Source: Selenomonadales bacterium (GTDB lineage Bacteria > Bacillota > Negativicutes > Sporomusales > UBA7701). From it: a DNA stretch of 64,000 nt. A program made the translations under genes and the position numbers. Positions 9,676 through 19,602 of the stretch are shown here, one piece after another (within the stretch, counting starts at the first letter, position 1; each line of letters starts with the position of its first letter). Under the pieces are notes generated by a model. That model made no database searches and was not told the origin of the DNA. It worked only from the letters and a program-made list of their open reading frames with translations. The stretch covers positions 1 to 64,000 of the forward strand of contig JAHDOI010000040.1 in NCBI GenBank assembly GCA_018434945.1. The letters are read 5' to 3'.

Positions 9676-10065
9676 ATGAATAATCCGCAGGAGCTTAAGT
9701 ATTCGCGCGAACACGAATGGGTGAGGGTGGAGGGCAACCGGGCGACGGTGGGGATCACCGATTTCGCCCAGCACCAGCTCGGCGACGTCGTCTTCGTCGA
9801 GGTGCCGACCGTCGGCGCGGCTGTGACCGCCGGCCAGGGGTTTTCGGTGGTCGAGTCGGTGAAGGCGGTGTCCGATATCTACGCCCCGCTTTCCGGGACG
9901 GTGGTGGCGGTCAACGACGCGCTGAACGACACCCCGGAGATTATCAACGGCGACCCCTACGGCGACGGCTGGATCGCGGTCATCGAGATGAGCAACCCCG
10001 GCGAACTGGACGGCTTGCTCGACGCCGCCGGGTACGAGAAGTTCACGGCGGAGGGAGGCCATTAG
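9676..10065 (+). CDS. gcvH: Glycine cleavage system H protein
   Basis: A 129-residue lipoyl carrier that shuttles the aminomethyl group between P, T and L proteins. The lipoylation site is K63 in [17 protein letters not shown]. The N-terminal [21 protein letters not shown] is diagnostic. It lies four bases after gcvT. In this operon it is the presumed substrate of the LipM and radical-SAM genes downstream. Confidence 0.98.
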   Translation: MNNPQELKYSREHEWVRVEGNRATVGITDFAQHQLGDVVFVEVPTVGAAVTAGQGFSVVESVKAVSDIYAPLSGTVVAVNDALNDTPEIINGDPYGDGWIAVIEMSNPGELDGLLDAAGYEKFTAEGGH

Positions 10066-10066
10066 C

Positions 10067-11413
10067 ATGACCAGGAGTTACCTGCCGCATACCGACGCCG
10101 ACCGGCGGGCCATGCTGGCCGCCGTCGGCGTGGGGTCGACGCAGGAACTGTTCGCCGACGTGCCGGCGGAGGTGCGTCTTAGCCGGCCGCTGGCGCTGCC
10201 GGCGGCCATGGCCGAACCGGAGCTGGCCTGCCATCTCCAGGCTCTGGCCGGCAAGAACGCCAGCCTGGACGAGTACGCCTGTTTCCTGGGGGCCGGGGCA
10301 TATGACCACTATGTGCCGAGCGTGGTCGACCATGTCATCGGCCGCTCGGAGTTCTACACCGCCTATACCCAGTATCAGCCGGAGATTTCCCAGGGTTATC
10401 TGCAGGCGCTGTGGGAATATCAGAGTATGATCTGCGAGATCACAGGCATGGAGGTGGCCAACGCGTCGCTGTACGACGGCGGCACCGCCCTTGCCGAGGC
10501 GGCGATGATGGCCTGCGCCGCGACCGGCCGCAGCGAGGTCGTTACGGCGCGCGCCGTCCATCCCCACTACCGGACAATCCTCGGCACCTACGCCGTCGAC
10601 AGGGATATCGCGGTGAAGGAAGCGCCGTTCGCGGACGGCGTGACGGACGCCGCCGCTCTCGGCGCCCTCGTGGGGCCGGCGACGGCGGCGGTGATAATCC
10701 AGACCCCCAACTTCTTCGGCAGTCTGGAGGATGTGGCGGCGGCCGCCGGCCTGGCCCACGCCGCCGGCGCGCTGCTGATCGTGGTCGCCGACCCGCTGGC
10801 GCTGGGGGTGCTGGAGGCTCCGGGCGCGCTCGGCGCCGACGTGGTCGTCGGCGAGGGGCAGCCGCTCGGGCTGTCTGTCTCGTACGGCGGCCCCTATCTG
10901 GGCTTTTTCGCCGTGACCGAGAAACTGATGCGCCGGATGCCCGGCCGCATAGTGGGCCAGACGACCGACTTCGAGGGCACGCGCGGCTTCGTGCTGACGC
11001 TGCAGGCCCGCGAGCAGCATATCCGCCGCGAGAAGGCGACGTCCAACATCTGTTCGAACGAGGCGCTGTGCTCGCTGGCGGCGGCTGTGTACCTCACGGC
11101 AGTTGGGCGCGAGGGCTTCCGCGAGGTTGCTGAGCTGTGCCTGAAAAAGGCCCGCTACACATACGATTCCCTGACAAGGCTCCCGAGCTGCCGGCCGGTG
11201 TTCGGCGCCCCGTTCTTCAAGGAGTTCGTCGTGCGCTGCGCCAAACCGGTGGCGGAGATAAACGCCGCGCTATTTAAGGAAAAGATAATCGGCGGCCTCG
11301 ACCTCGGCCGCTATTACCCCGAACTGGCCGGCTGCATGCTGGTGTGCGTGACCGAAAAACGCACCAGGGCGGAGATCGACCGTCTGGTGCGGTTGATGGA
11401 GGCGGTATCATGA
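10067..11413 (+). CDS. gcvPA: Glycine dehydrogenase (decarboxylating) subunit 1
   Basis: A 448-residue N-terminal half of the split P protein. It begins with [18 protein letters not shown] and contains [34 protein letters not shown] and [17 protein letters not shown], all typical of GcvPA. With GcvPB it decarboxylates glycine and loads the residue onto lipoyl-GcvH. The stop overlaps the gcvPB start (ATGA). Confidence 0.97.
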   Translation: MTRSYLPHTDADRRAMLAAVGVGSTQELFADVPAEVRLSRPLALPAAMAEPELACHLQALAGKNASLDEYACFLGAGAYDHYVPSVVDHVIGRSEFYTAYTQYQPEISQGYLQALWEYQSMICEITGMEVANASLYDGGTALAEAAMMACAATGRSEVVTARAVHPHYRTILGTYAVDRDIAVKEAPFADGVTDAAALGALVGPATAAVIIQTPNFFGSLEDVAAAAGLAHAAGALLIVVADPLALGVLEAPGALGADVVVGEGQPLGLSVSYGGPYLGFFAVTEKLMRRMPGRIVGQTTDFEGTRGFVLTLQAREQHIRREKATSNICSNEALCSLAAAVYLTAVGREGFREVAELCLKKARYTYDSLTRLPSCRPVFGAPFFKEFVVRCAKPVAEINAALFKEKIIGGLDLGRYYPELAGCMLVCVTEKRTRAEIDRLVRLMEAVS

Positions 11414-12861
11414 GAAAGGCCAAGGCGCTTATTTTCGAAACGGGCCAGCCCGGCCGCCGCGCGGTCGACCTGCCGCCCTGCGACGTCCCGGCTCCGGACG
11501 CGGCCGCCCTAATCCCCGACGCTTTCCGGCGCAAGACGCCGGCCGCTCTGCCCGAGGTCAGCCAGCTGGAGCTGATGCGCCACTATACCGCTCTGTCGCA
11601 GCGCAATTTCGGCGTCGACTCGGGCTTTTACCCCCTCGGGTCGTGCACGATGAAGTACAACCCGAAGATCAACGAGGACGCTTGCCGCATGGGCGGTTTC
11701 GCCGCCATCCACCCCCTCCAGGACGAGGCGTCGGTGCAGGGGGCGCTGGAAATGCTCGCGGCGATGGAGGGCTACCTGGCCGAGATCGCCGGCATGGACG
11801 CGGTGACGATGCAGCCTGCTGCCGGCGCTCACGGCGAGCTGACCGGCATCAAGCTTATCCGCGCCTACCACCGTCATCGCGGCGAGAACCGCACAAAGGT
11901 GATCGTCCCCGATTCGGCCCACGGCACCAACCCCGCCACCGTGTCGGTGTGCGGGCTGGAGACGGTCGAGATCAAGTCTCACCCGGACGGTGCCGTCGAC
12001 CTCGACGCGCTGCGCGCCGCCGTCGGGCCGGATACGGCCGCCCTGATGCTGACGAATCCCAGCACCCTCGGCCTGTTCGAGAAAAACATCCGCGAGGTGG
12101 CCGACATCGTCCACGGTGCCGGCGGCCTGCTGTACTACGACGGCGCGAACGCCAACGCCATCATGGGCATTTCCCGTCCCGGCGACATGGGCTTCGATGT
12201 CATCCACTTCAATCTCCACAAGACGTTCGCCACCCCCCACGGCGGCGGCGGTCCCGGCTCGGGGCCGGTGGGCGTCAAGAAGGAGCTTATCCCCTTCCTG
12301 CCCGCGCCGGTGATCGTGGCCGAAGGCGGCCGATACCGCCTCGATCACGACCGGCCGCTGTCGATCGGCAAGGTGCAGTCCTTCTACGGCAATTTCGGGG
12401 TGATCGTCCGCGCTTACGCCTACATCCGGTCGATGGGCCCCGACGGTCTGAAGGCGGCCAGCGAGGACGCTGTGCTGAACGCCAACTACTGCCTCAGCCG
12501 CCTGAAGGAGAAGTTCCATTCGCCGTTCGAGCGCTTCTGCATGCACGAGTGCGTGCTGACCTCGAAGAACCAGAAAGCGTTCGGGGTCAGGACGCTGGAC
12601 ATCGCCAAGCGGCTCCTCGATTACGGTTATCATCCGCCGACCATCTATTTCCCGCTGATCGTCGAGGAGGCGCTGATGATCGAGCCGACCGAGACGGAGA
12701 GCAAGGAGACGCTCGACGATTTTATCGCCGTCATGCTTAAGATCGCCGCCGAGGCGGAGGAGGACGCCGCCAAGGTGAAAAACGCCCCGGTCACAACCGT
12801 GGTGGGGAGGCTCGACGAGGCGACCGCAGCCCGCAAGCCGGTTGTGCGATGGAGGTCATAG
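11410..12861 (+). CDS. gcvPB: Glycine dehydrogenase (decarboxylating) subunit 2
   Basis: A 483-residue PLP-carrying half of the P protein. The lysine for the Schiff base is K271 in [39 protein letters not shown] and [16 protein letters not shown] are also characteristic. I chose the ATG overlapping the gcvPA stop over a longer frame without a ribosome site. The gene end overlaps the start of the first radical-SAM gene by 13 bases, so the cluster is tightly coupled. Confidence 0.97.
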   Translation: MRKAKALIFETGQPGRRAVDLPPCDVPAPDAAALIPDAFRRKTPAALPEVSQLELMRHYTALSQRNFGVDSGFYPLGSCTMKYNPKINEDACRMGGFAAIHPLQDEASVQGALEMLAAMEGYLAEIAGMDAVTMQPAAGAHGELTGIKLIRAYHRHRGENRTKVIVPDSAHGTNPATVSVCGLETVEIKSHPDGAVDLDALRAAVGPDTAALMLTNPSTLGLFEKNIREVADIVHGAGGLLYYDGANANAIMGISRPGDMGFDVIHFNLHKTFATPHGGGGPGSGPVGVKKELIPFLPAPVIVAEGGRYRLDHDRPLSIGKVQSFYGNFGVIVRAYAYIRSMGPDGLKAASEDAVLNANYCLSRLKEKFHSPFERFCMHECVLTSKNQKAFGVRTLDIAKRLLDYGYHPPTIYFPLIVEEALMIEPTETESKETLDDFIAVMLKIAAEAEEDAAKVKNAPVTTVVGRLDEATAARKPVVRWRS

Positions 12862-13712
12862 AGGCGCTGGCGGCGAAATGCTGGACGATAAGGGAGGAGA
12901 ACTTTTCCCCCACGATATTCTTGTCCTATCCGGCGCAGACCACCGCCGTGAGCGTGACCGGCGGGGATTGCGCCCTCGATTGCGCCCACTGCGGCGGCGT
13001 GTACCTGAAGAGAATGACACCGCTGACGGATGTGGGCGGGCAGGGCGAAGGGCTCGGCCCCAGCTGCCTGATCAGCGGCGGCTGCACGGCCGGCGGCAAT
13101 GTGCCGCTGGCCGCGCACGCCGCGCGGCTGGCCGCGCTCAAGCAGGGACGTCGCTTCAACCTCCATACCGGCCTGCTGGACGATGCCGATATCGAAGTCG
13201 TCGCGCCGCTGGCTGATACCGTTTCCTTCGATTTTGTCGGCGACGACGCGACTATCCGCGAAGTCTTCGGCCTCGACCGGACGGTGGCTGATTACGCCGC
13301 CTGCTATCAGAAGCTCAGGGCGCGCTGCCGGGTGGCGCCGCACATCTGCATCGGCCTCCACGGCGGCGAGATCCGCGGCGAGTACCAGGCGCTGGCGCTG
13401 CTGAGGATGCTGGGCGCCGACAGTCTGACGCTGATCGTGTTCGTTCCCACCAAGGGAACGCGTTACGCCGGCTGCAAGCCGCCGGTGCTCGCAGAGGCGC
13501 TGGGCGTCATGGCCGCCGCCCGCCAGCTGTTCCCGGAAGTGCCCCTTCGGCTGGGCTGCATGCGGCCGGGAGGCCGTTACCGCGATAACCTGGACCAGGC
13601 TGCGGTACGGCTGGGTTTCAACGCTATCGTAAATCCTACGCCCGCCGCGGTGAGGCTGGCCGAGAGCCTCGGACTGGCCGCCGTCGGACGAGGGGAGTGC
13701 TGTGTATTATGA
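12849..13712 (+). CDS. Radical SAM protein, probable LipS-type lipoyl synthase component 1
   Basis: A 287-residue radical-SAM enzyme with the cluster motif C41-x3-C45-x2-C48 (CALDCAHC), then [16 protein letters not shown] and a cysteine pair close to the C-terminus (GECCVL). It resembles uncharacterised biotin-synthase homologues. Its place between gcvPB and a second radical-SAM gene, followed by lipM and lpd, points to the two-component lipoyl synthase LipS1/LipS2 described in Thermococcus, in which two biotin-synthase-like proteins insert the sulfurs into octanoyl-GcvH. I cannot say which of LipS1 or LipS2 this is. No LipA-type synthase is seen in the window. Confidence 0.72.
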   Translation: MEVIEALAAKCWTIREENFSPTIFLSYPAQTTAVSVTGGDCALDCAHCGGVYLKRMTPLTDVGGQGEGLGPSCLISGGCTAGGNVPLAAHAARLAALKQGRRFNLHTGLLDDADIEVVAPLADTVSFDFVGDDATIREVFGLDRTVADYAACYQKLRARCRVAPHICIGLHGGEIRGEYQALALLRMLGADSLTLIVFVPTKGTRYAGCKPPVLAEALGVMAAARQLFPEVPLRLGCMRPGGRYRDNLDQAAVRLGFNAIVNPTPAAVRLAESLGLAAVGRGECCVL

Positions 13713-14686
13713 ATTATTGGAGGCTGTCGGCGGGAACCGCCGCTGTCGTCGCCGGGAGGGTGACGCGGAGCGAGGCGCCGCCGACCACCGCCTATGTGAT
13801 GCTGGGGGAGAAGTGCCGCAATAATTGCCGCTTCTGCACCCAGGCCAGAGAGAGCCACGCGGCGGCCCATATGCTGTCACGCGTCACCTGGCCGGCGGCG
13901 GAGGCGGCCGGAACGATCATCGGCATCGACGCCGCCTATGTGGCAGGGCGGATCAAACGGGCCTGCCTGCAGGTCGTCCATGACGGCGACGACCGGGAAC
14001 GCGCCGCGGAGGCGGTGGCCGCCCTGAGTGCCCTCAGCGGGGTGCCGGTGTGCGTGTCCAGCCACCTGGAGGCGGTGAACGACGCTAGGCGGCTCGCGGT
14101 GGCGGGCGCCGAGCGCATCTGCGTGGCGCTGGATGCCGCCACGCCGGCGGTGTATCGGGATACAAAGGAAGGCGACTGGCACGACAGGTGGCGGCTGCTC
14201 ACCGAGTGTGCCGCCGCCCTGCCCGGGAGGGTAACGACCCACCTCATCGTCGGCCTGGGCGAGACGGAGGAAGAGATGGCCGATACTTTGGCGGCCTGCA
14301 TAGATAAAGGAGTGACAGTGGGGCTGTTCGCTTTTACGCCGGTGAAGGGCACAGCCTGGGCGGGCATGGCGGCACCGACCGTAGGCCAGTACCGAAGGGT
14401 TCAGGTGGCTCACCACCTGCTGCGCCAGGGGTACGGCCGGGAGGCGATAATTTGCCGCGGCGGCGCGATCGGCGGCTTTGCGTTCGACGGTCTTGCGGAG
14501 CTGCTGGCCGACGGGGCGGCGTTCCGCACGAGCGGCTGTCCGGACTGCAACCGCCCCTACTACAACGAACGCCCCGGCGGGGTGATGTATAACTACCCGA
14601 GGCCGCTGTCGGCGGCCGAAACGGCGCGGGCGATCGACGAATGCGGCGTGATCGGGGGCGGGGCTTGTGCCGTGGCGGGTGATTGA
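13709..14686 (+). CDS. Radical SAM protein, probable LipS-type lipoyl synthase component 2
   Basis: A 325-residue radical-SAM enzyme with C36-x3-C40-x2-C43 (CRNNCRFC). A C-terminal CPDCNRPYYNERPGG stretch could ligate an auxiliary cluster. The start is the ATG overlapping the previous stop (ATGA), eleven bases after AGGGGAG. A GTG at 13697 is possible. It contains VTTHLIVGLGETEEEMADTL, a late radical-SAM barrel strand typical of biotin/lipoyl-synthase relatives. It is paired with the preceding gene as the likely sulfur-inserting system for GcvH. It could also be an unrelated biotin-synthase-like enzyme, but the context argues against that. Confidence 0.72.
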   Translation: MNYWRLSAGTAAVVAGRVTRSEAPPTTAYVMLGEKCRNNCRFCTQARESHAAAHMLSRVTWPAAEAAGTIIGIDAAYVAGRIKRACLQVVHDGDDRERAAEAVAALSALSGVPVCVSSHLEAVNDARRLAVAGAERICVALDAATPAVYRDTKEGDWHDRWRLLTECAAALPGRVTTHLIVGLGETEEEMADTLAACIDKGVTVGLFAFTPVKGTAWAGMAAPTVGQYRRVQVAHHLLRQGYGREAIICRGGAIGGFAFDGLAELLADGAAFRTSGCPDCNRPYYNERPGGVMYNYPRPLSAAETARAIDECGVIGGGACAVAGD

Positions 14687-15494
14687 CAGCGGCGCGGCGG
14701 ACGCCGCGGCGAATATGGCGGCGGACGAGGCGATAATGCTCGCCCACGGGGCGGGCGAGGCGCCGCCCACGCTGCGATTTTACGGCTGGCGGCCGGCGGC
14801 TGTCAGCCTTGGCTATTTTCAGCGGGCGGCGGCGGAGCTTGACTTGGACGCCTGCCGCGCGCGCGGCATCGACGTGGTGCGCCGCCTGACCGGCGGCCGG
14901 GCGGTGCTGCACGATGCGGAGCTTACCTATAGCGTGGTGGTGCGGGAGGATTACCCGGGCGTGCCGCCGACGATCACGGCCGCGTACCGCTGGTTCAGCG
15001 GCGGTTTGCTGGACGGGCTGAGACGGCTGGGGATCGAGGCGGGGCTGAACATCCCCCGCGCCGCCTACGGACAGGGACGGCGGCCACAGCACGCCTCGGC
15101 CGCCTGCTTCGACGCCCCGGCGCACTACGAATTGACCTGCGCGGGGCGCAAGCTGGCAGGCAGCGCCCAGGTGCGCAAGGGCGGGGTCATCCTGCAGCAC
15201 GGGTCGCTGCTGCTGAGGTTCGACGCCGCCACGGTGGCGGCCGTACTGAGGCTGCCGTCGCCCGCAGCGCGGGCGGCGACGGCGGATATGCTGGCCCGGC
15301 GGGCCATCGGTCTCGAAGAAGCGCTGGGATGTTGCCCGGCCTGGGGAGAGCTGACCGCCGCGCTGACGGCGGGTTTCGCCGCCGCGCTGGAGGACGAGTT
15401 CGCGCCCGGCGGGCTGACCGCAAACGAAGAAGCGGCCGCCGCCCGGCTGGCGGCGGAGAAATACGGACAGGACAGCTGGAATCTGCTGCGCTGA
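14667..15494 (+). CDS. lipM: Octanoyl-[ACP]:protein N-octanoyltransferase (LipM-like)
   Basis: A 275-residue member of the biotin/lipoate ligase fold family. VVRRLTGGRAVLHDAELTYSVV, CFDAPAHYELTCAGRKLAGSAQ and VRKGGVILQHGS match the LipM pattern. C147 in SAACFDAP fits the acyl-thioester cysteine and K162 the conserved lysine. LipM moves octanoate from acyl carrier protein to GcvH, the step before sulfur insertion. LplA-type ligases share the fold but lack that cysteine context. The GTG start overlaps the preceding gene by 20 bases. Confidence 0.88.
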   Translation: MPWRVIDSGAADAAANMAADEAIMLAHGAGEAPPTLRFYGWRPAAVSLGYFQRAAAELDLDACRARGIDVVRRLTGGRAVLHDAELTYSVVVREDYPGVPPTITAAYRWFSGGLLDGLRRLGIEAGLNIPRAAYGQGRRPQHASAACFDAPAHYELTCAGRKLAGSAQVRKGGVILQHGSLLLRFDAATVAAVLRLPSPAARAATADMLARRAIGLEEALGCCPAWGELTAALTAGFAAALEDEFAPGGLTANEEAAAARLAAEKYGQDSWNLLR

Positions 15495-15510
15495 GCGAGG
15501 AGGATTGTTT

Positions 15511-16926
15511 ATGTACGATATCGCGGTCGTCGGCGGCGGCCCGGGCGGGTATGTGGCCGCCATCCGGGCGGCGCAGCTGGGCGCCAGGGTGCTGCTGGTC
15601 GAGAGGGAGAAGCTGGGCGGGGTGTGCCTGAACCGCGGCTGCATCCCGACGAAGACGCTGCTGAAGAGCGCGGAGAGGTGGCAGAATCTCCAGAACTGCG
15701 CGGCTTTCGGACTGCGGGCCGACAATATCGGTTTCGACTTCGCCGCCGTGATGGCCCGCAAGGATCAGGTGGTGGGTCAGCTGCAGGCGGGCGTCGTCCA
15801 GCTGGTGGCCGGCAACGGCGTCGAGGTGCGGTACGGGGAGGCGGCGCTGACCGGCCCGGGGACGCTGGCGGTGAGCAGCCACGCGGGGCGGGAGGAGGTC
15901 GCGGCCCGCAAGATCATTGTGGCGTCCGGCTCGGCGCCGATGAAGCTGCCGGTGCCTGGCGCCGATCTGCCGGGGGTGCTGACGAGCGACGATGTGCTGG
16001 CGCTTGAAGCGGTGCCGCGCAGCCTCGTGGTCGTCGGCGCCGGCGCGGTGGGGGTGGAGTTCGCCGCCATCTTCCGGGCCTTCGGCTGCCAGGTGACGAT
16101 CGTCGAGATGCTGCCGGCCATCCTGCCCAGTATCGACACCGACCTGGTGAAAAGGATGGCGCTGCTGCTGCGCAAGCAGGGGATAAAGATGCTGACAGGC
16201 GCGAGGGTGACGGCCATCGGTCCGGGGCCGGAGGGACTGACGGTCGCGGTGGCGACCGCTGACGGCAAGGAGCAGGAGCTGGCCGCAGAAAAGGTGCTGG
16301 CCGCGACGGGGCGCCAGCCGTCGGTCGAAGGCCTCGGGCTGGAGGCCGCCGGCGTGGCGTTCAGCCGCAAGGGGATCGAGGTAAACGCCCGGATGGAGAC
16401 GAACGTTACCGGTATCTACGCCGTCGGCGACGTGACCGGGCGCTATATGTGGGCCCACGCGGCTTCGAGCGAGGGCCTGGCGGCGGCCGAGAACGCCCTG
16501 GGCGGCGCGGCGGAGATGGATTACGGCGCTGTGCCTGGCTGCATTTTCACCGACCCGGAGATCGCCGCCGTCGGTCTGACCGAGCAGGAGGCGCTCGCCG
16601 CCGGCCGCCCGGTCAAGACGGGCCGTTTCAATTTCGCGGCCAACGGCAAGGCGGTGTCGATGGGCGAGGCCGACGGCCTGGTGAAGGTGGTGGCCGATGC
16701 CGGGGACGGCAAGGTGCTGGGCCTGCATATCCTCGGGCCGCACGCCAGCGACCTGGTGATGGAGGGGGCGATCGCCATCCGCCACGGGCTGACGGCCGAG
16801 GATATCGGCCAGGTTATCCATCCCCACCCGACGCTGGCGGAGACTGTCATGGAAAGCGTGCACGCGCTCGAAGGCCGGGCGATCCACCAGGCGCGGACAT
16901 CATCCCTGCGCAGGGGAGGCGAATGA
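15511..16926 (+). CDS. lpdA: Dihydrolipoamide dehydrogenase (glycine cleavage L protein)
   Basis: A 471-residue FAD disulfide oxidoreductase that reoxidises dihydrolipoyl-GcvH with NAD+. It shows the FAD-binding DIAVVGGGPGGYVAAIRAAQ, the redox pair GGVCLNRGCIPTK (C-x4-C), the NAD motif VVVGAGAVGVEFAAI, and the C-terminal His-Glu region HPHPTLAETVMESVHALEG. The ATG sits seven bases after AGGAGG. A TTG six bases upstream is too close to that site. Confidence 0.96.
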   Translation: MYDIAVVGGGPGGYVAAIRAAQLGARVLLVEREKLGGVCLNRGCIPTKTLLKSAERWQNLQNCAAFGLRADNIGFDFAAVMARKDQVVGQLQAGVVQLVAGNGVEVRYGEAALTGPGTLAVSSHAGREEVAARKIIVASGSAPMKLPVPGADLPGVLTSDDVLALEAVPRSLVVVGAGAVGVEFAAIFRAFGCQVTIVEMLPAILPSIDTDLVKRMALLLRKQGIKMLTGARVTAIGPGPEGLTVAVATADGKEQELAAEKVLAATGRQPSVEGLGLEAAGVAFSRKGIEVNARMETNVTGIYAVGDVTGRYMWAHAASSEGLAAAENALGGAAEMDYGAVPGCIFTDPEIAAVGLTEQEALAAGRPVKTGRFNFAANGKAVSMGEADGLVKVVADAGDGKVLGLHILGPHASDLVMEGAIAIRHGLTAEDIGQVIHPHPTLAETVMESVHALEGRAIHQARTSSLRRGGE

Positions 16927-16927
16927 T

Positions 16928-17602
16928 ATGCGCGGTCTGTTCGATATCGCCGGACCGATAATGGTCGGCCCGTCAAGTTCCCATACAGCCGGGGCGGTCA
17001 GACTGGGCGCCATGGCGAGGATAATCCTCGGCGAGCGGCCGGCGGAGGCGCAGATCAAGCTGCACGGTTCCTTCGCCCAGACGTACCGGGGACACGGCAC
17101 CGACAAAGCCATCGTCGGCGGTCTGCTGGGGTTCGCCCCCGACGACGAGCGGATCAAGACGGCTCTGACCATAGCGGCCGAGCATGGCTTGAAGTATACT
17201 TTTTCGACCGTCGAACTGCCTGACGTCCACCCCAATACGGCCCTGCTCGAGCTTACCGGCGCTTCGGGCCAGACACGCCGGGTGGTGGGGGCCTCGGTCG
17301 GCGGGGGCAACATCGTCATCACCCGTATCGACGGCTATCCTGTGCGGGTGACCGGCCAGTACAACACCCTCATCACCATCCACGACGACAAGCCGGGGGT
17401 GATCGCGGTCGTGACCAAGAAGCTGGCCGACGAGGGCGTCAACATCGCCTTCATGCAGGTCTCCCGTCAGGAACGGGGCGAGGAGGCGCTGATGGTCATC
17501 GAGGCCGACGAGGCCATTCCCGCTGAGGCTTTGCCGCCGATCAGGGCGGTGGCGGCCATGAAAGCGGTATTGTCAGTTCCGGCGTTGGGGGGGAGCGTAT
17601 GA
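16928..17602 (+). CDS. sdaAB: L-serine dehydratase, iron-sulfur-dependent, beta subunit
   Basis: A 224-residue small subunit of the Fe-S serine dehydratase that converts L-serine to pyruvate and ammonia. It begins LFDIAGPIMVGPSSSHTAGAVRLG, the conserved signature. A C-terminal ACT domain (about residues 147-220, TLITIHDDKPGVIAVVTKKL) is the likely serine-sensing part. One base separates it from lpdA. Its place here links methylene-THF and glycine, via serine, to pyruvate. The hydroxymethyltransferase that would close this route is not in the window. Confidence 0.95.
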   Translation: MRGLFDIAGPIMVGPSSSHTAGAVRLGAMARIILGERPAEAQIKLHGSFAQTYRGHGTDKAIVGGLLGFAPDDERIKTALTIAAEHGLKYTFSTVELPDVHPNTALLELTGASGQTRRVVGASVGGGNIVITRIDGYPVRVTGQYNTLITIHDDKPGVIAVVTKKLADEGVNIAFMQVSRQERGEEALMVIEADEAIPAEALPPIRAVAAMKAVLSVPALGGSV

Positions 17603-18486
17603 GCAGCATCCGCACTTTCGGGGAATGGATCCTGCGGGCGGAGACGACCGGCGCGTCGCTGGCCGACGTTATCGTGGGGCAGGAAAGCAGACACGCCCAG
17701 CGGCCTGCGGACGCCATCCGCGCAGATATGGCCCGCAACTGGCGGGTGATGCGCGAGGCCATCGCCGCCGGGCTGGCGAGCGGCGAGAAATCGCCGAGCG
17801 GCCTGGTGGGCGGCGACGCGCGCCTTTATAACGACCGGATCGCCGGCGGCAAGGCGCTGGCCGGCGATATCGCCGCCCGGGCGATCGCTTACGCGCTGGC
17901 GGTCAGCGAGGTGAACGCCTGCATGGGGCGGATCGTGGCCTTTCCCACCGCCGGCTCCTGCGGCATCGTGCCGGGGGCGGTGGCGGCGGCGGCCGAGGCG
18001 CGGGGCTACAGCGAGGCGGTGATCATCGACGGCCTGCTAACCGCTGCTGGGGCCGGGCTGATCATCGCCGAAAACGCCTCGATCTCGGGCGCGGAGGCCG
18101 GCTGCCAGGCCGAGTGCGGCGCCGGGGGCGCGATGGCGGCGGCGGCGCTCGTCCAGATGGACGGCGGCTCGCCGCGACAGGTCGGGATGGCGGTGGCGCT
18201 GGCGCTGAAAAACGCTCTTGGTCTGGTATGCGACCCGGTGGCCGGGCTGGTGGAGGTGCCGTGCGTGCGGCGGAACGCGTTTTACGCCGTCCAGGCCGTC
18301 GTGGCCGCCGATATGGCGCTGGCGGGCGTGGAGAGCGTCATCCCGGTCGATGAGGTCGTCGACACGATGCGGCTGGTGGGGATGGCCCTGCCGGCGAGCC
18401 TCCGGGAGACTTCCCAGGGGGGCCTGGCGAAGACGCCGACGGGGCTGGCCATCGAGAGACGCCTGTTTGCGGACAATAAGGCGTAA
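17599..18486 (+). CDS. sdaAA: L-serine dehydratase, iron-sulfur-dependent, alpha subunit
   Basis: A 295-residue catalytic subunit. Recognisable stretches are GRIVAFPTAGSCGIVPGAVA, GAEAGCQAECGAGGAMAAAA and LGLVCDPVAGLVEVPCVRRN, whose cysteines hold the oxygen-sensitive [4Fe-4S] cluster. The start overlaps the sdaAB stop. It is the last gene of the glycine operon and is followed by a strong bidirectional terminator. Confidence 0.96.
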   Translation: MSSIRTFGEWILRAETTGASLADVIVGQESRHAQRPADAIRADMARNWRVMREAIAAGLASGEKSPSGLVGGDARLYNDRIAGGKALAGDIAARAIAYALAVSEVNACMGRIVAFPTAGSCGIVPGAVAAAAEARGYSEAVIIDGLLTAAGAGLIIAENASISGAEAGCQAECGAGGAMAAAALVQMDGGSPRQVGMAVALALKNALGLVCDPVAGLVEVPCVRRNAFYAVQAVVAADMALAGVESVIPVDEVVDTMRLVGMALPASLRETSQGGLAKTPTGLAIERRLFADNKA

Positions 18487-18492
18487 TACAGC

Positions 18493-18534
18493 GCATGAAA
18501 AAGAAGCGGCTATTTTGCCGCTTCTTTTTCATGC
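18493..18534. terminator. Bidirectional terminator between sdaAA and an exported protein gene
   Basis: Eighteen-base arms (GCATGAAAAAGAAGCGGC with its exact complement) close over a six-base loop. A and T runs lie inside the arms so that it works for both converging transcripts. Confidence 0.85.
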
Positions 18535-18540
18535 GTGGGC

Positions 18541-19602
18541 CTAGCGGCCCTCTGGTTTTTTCGCTTCCGTAATCTCAATCATTTTCGGCAGGTCTTTTAC
18601 GCCCTTTTTCTCGCCGGGCTTTTGGGGGACGGACGCCGGGTCGGGAATCTTGATCTTCATCAGCTGGTTATTGCGGAAATACAGGTGGTATTTGCCGTAC
18701 CGCCATTCGTACGAATCCTCCTCCGGGCCGGAAGGCACCAACATAGGCGCCGTCTGCGGCTGGCCCCAGCTCAGGATAACCTTGTCCCGGTCCCAGCCGA
18801 CGCGGACCTCCTGGGCCCTGACGATCCGCCAGTCTTCCTGCGTCCAGTGGGGGAAGAGCGTCTGGGGTTCATGGCGCATGAAGCCGCTCCTGATCAGGCC
18901 GTAAAACTGGCTGTTGCTGAAAGCGGCCCTGGCGCCCGTCGGCGCGACCGTCCATACGACCGGGGTGCCGTCCTCCCGGCGGAAGGCCAGTGAATAGGCC
19001 TCGCTGAAAGGGCCGGCGGATTTGAAAGCCGTGACGGTCAGGGGGGAGAGGTGGCTGACTTTTGCGGTTAGCTCCGCGGCCGGGATGAGGTTGCGGTCGA
19101 TCCAGAGGGTGGCGCCGACGAGAGAATTGATTTCGGCGATAACCTGCTTTTCGGCCTCGATTTCGCCGCTGAGGGCGAACGGCAGGGCGGACGGCGCGGC
19201 TTCCGGGTAGTCCCTTACCCACAGGACGGCACCGTCTTTGCCGGCCAGCTTCCAGAAGTACTGCGTCGCGGCGCCCTTTTTCTCCAGCTTGTGAAGGCCC
19301 TGGATGGCGAAGGTCTGTCCGATGTGCTTGCGGGCGAGGAAAAGCTGGTCGACGCCGCTGATGTCCTGGCCAGGCTCGGGGAAAATGAGCAGGTAGCTGG
19401 CGGAGGCGTACAGCTTGGCGGGAACGATGGTCGCCTGTTGGCCGACCCAGTCGGCCTTGGCGGGCCAGGCGGGAGCCGCCGACAGGACGGGCTGTCCCTG
19501 GACGGATTGACCGGCCTGGGCGGCCGGAGCCTGCTGGGGGGCGGCAAAAGCCGGGGAATTTACGGCAAACAGCGCTATCAGGAGGACGAGAAATTTCTTC
19601 AC
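18541..19602 (-). CDS. Exported protein with a C-terminal BamE/SmpA-like repeat pattern
   Basis: A 353-residue protein. The GTG start at 19602 gives the signal peptide KKFLVLLIALFAVNSPAFA and sits eight bases after AAGGCGG. A start nine bases upstream has no room for that site. A Gln/Ala/Pro-rich linker precedes the mature part. The C-terminal region (VRVGWDRDKVILSWGQP, then YEWRYGKYHLYF) resembles that of the exported protein at 45298-46200 (DQVRLAWGEP, then TWHYPDKIVKF), and the middle domains also look related. It recalls SmpA/BamE-like small-domain lipoproteins, but no lipobox is present. Function unknown, likely at the cell envelope. Confidence 0.7.
   Translation of the reverse strand: MKKFLVLLIALFAVNSPAFAAPQQAPAAQAGQSVQGQPVLSAAPAWPAKADWVGQQATIVPAKLYASASYLLIFPEPGQDISGVDQLFLARKHIGQTFAIQGLHKLEKKGAATQYFWKLAGKDGAVLWVRDYPEAAPSALPFALSGEIEAEKQVIAEINSLVGATLWIDRNLIPAAELTAKVSHLSPLTVTAFKSAGPFSEAYSLAFRREDGTPVVWTVAPTGARAAFSNSQFYGLIRSGFMRHEPQTLFPHWTQEDWRIVRAQEVRVGWDRDKVILSWGQPQTAPMLVPSGPEEDSYEWRYGKYHLYFRNNQLMKIKIPDPASVPQKPGEKKGVKDLPKMIEITEAKKPEGR

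Noticed and set aside
14667-15494. Lipoate-protein ligase LplA
   Set aside because: The ACFDAPAHYEL cysteine context and neighbouring lipoyl-synthase-like genes fit the octanoyltransferase LipM better.
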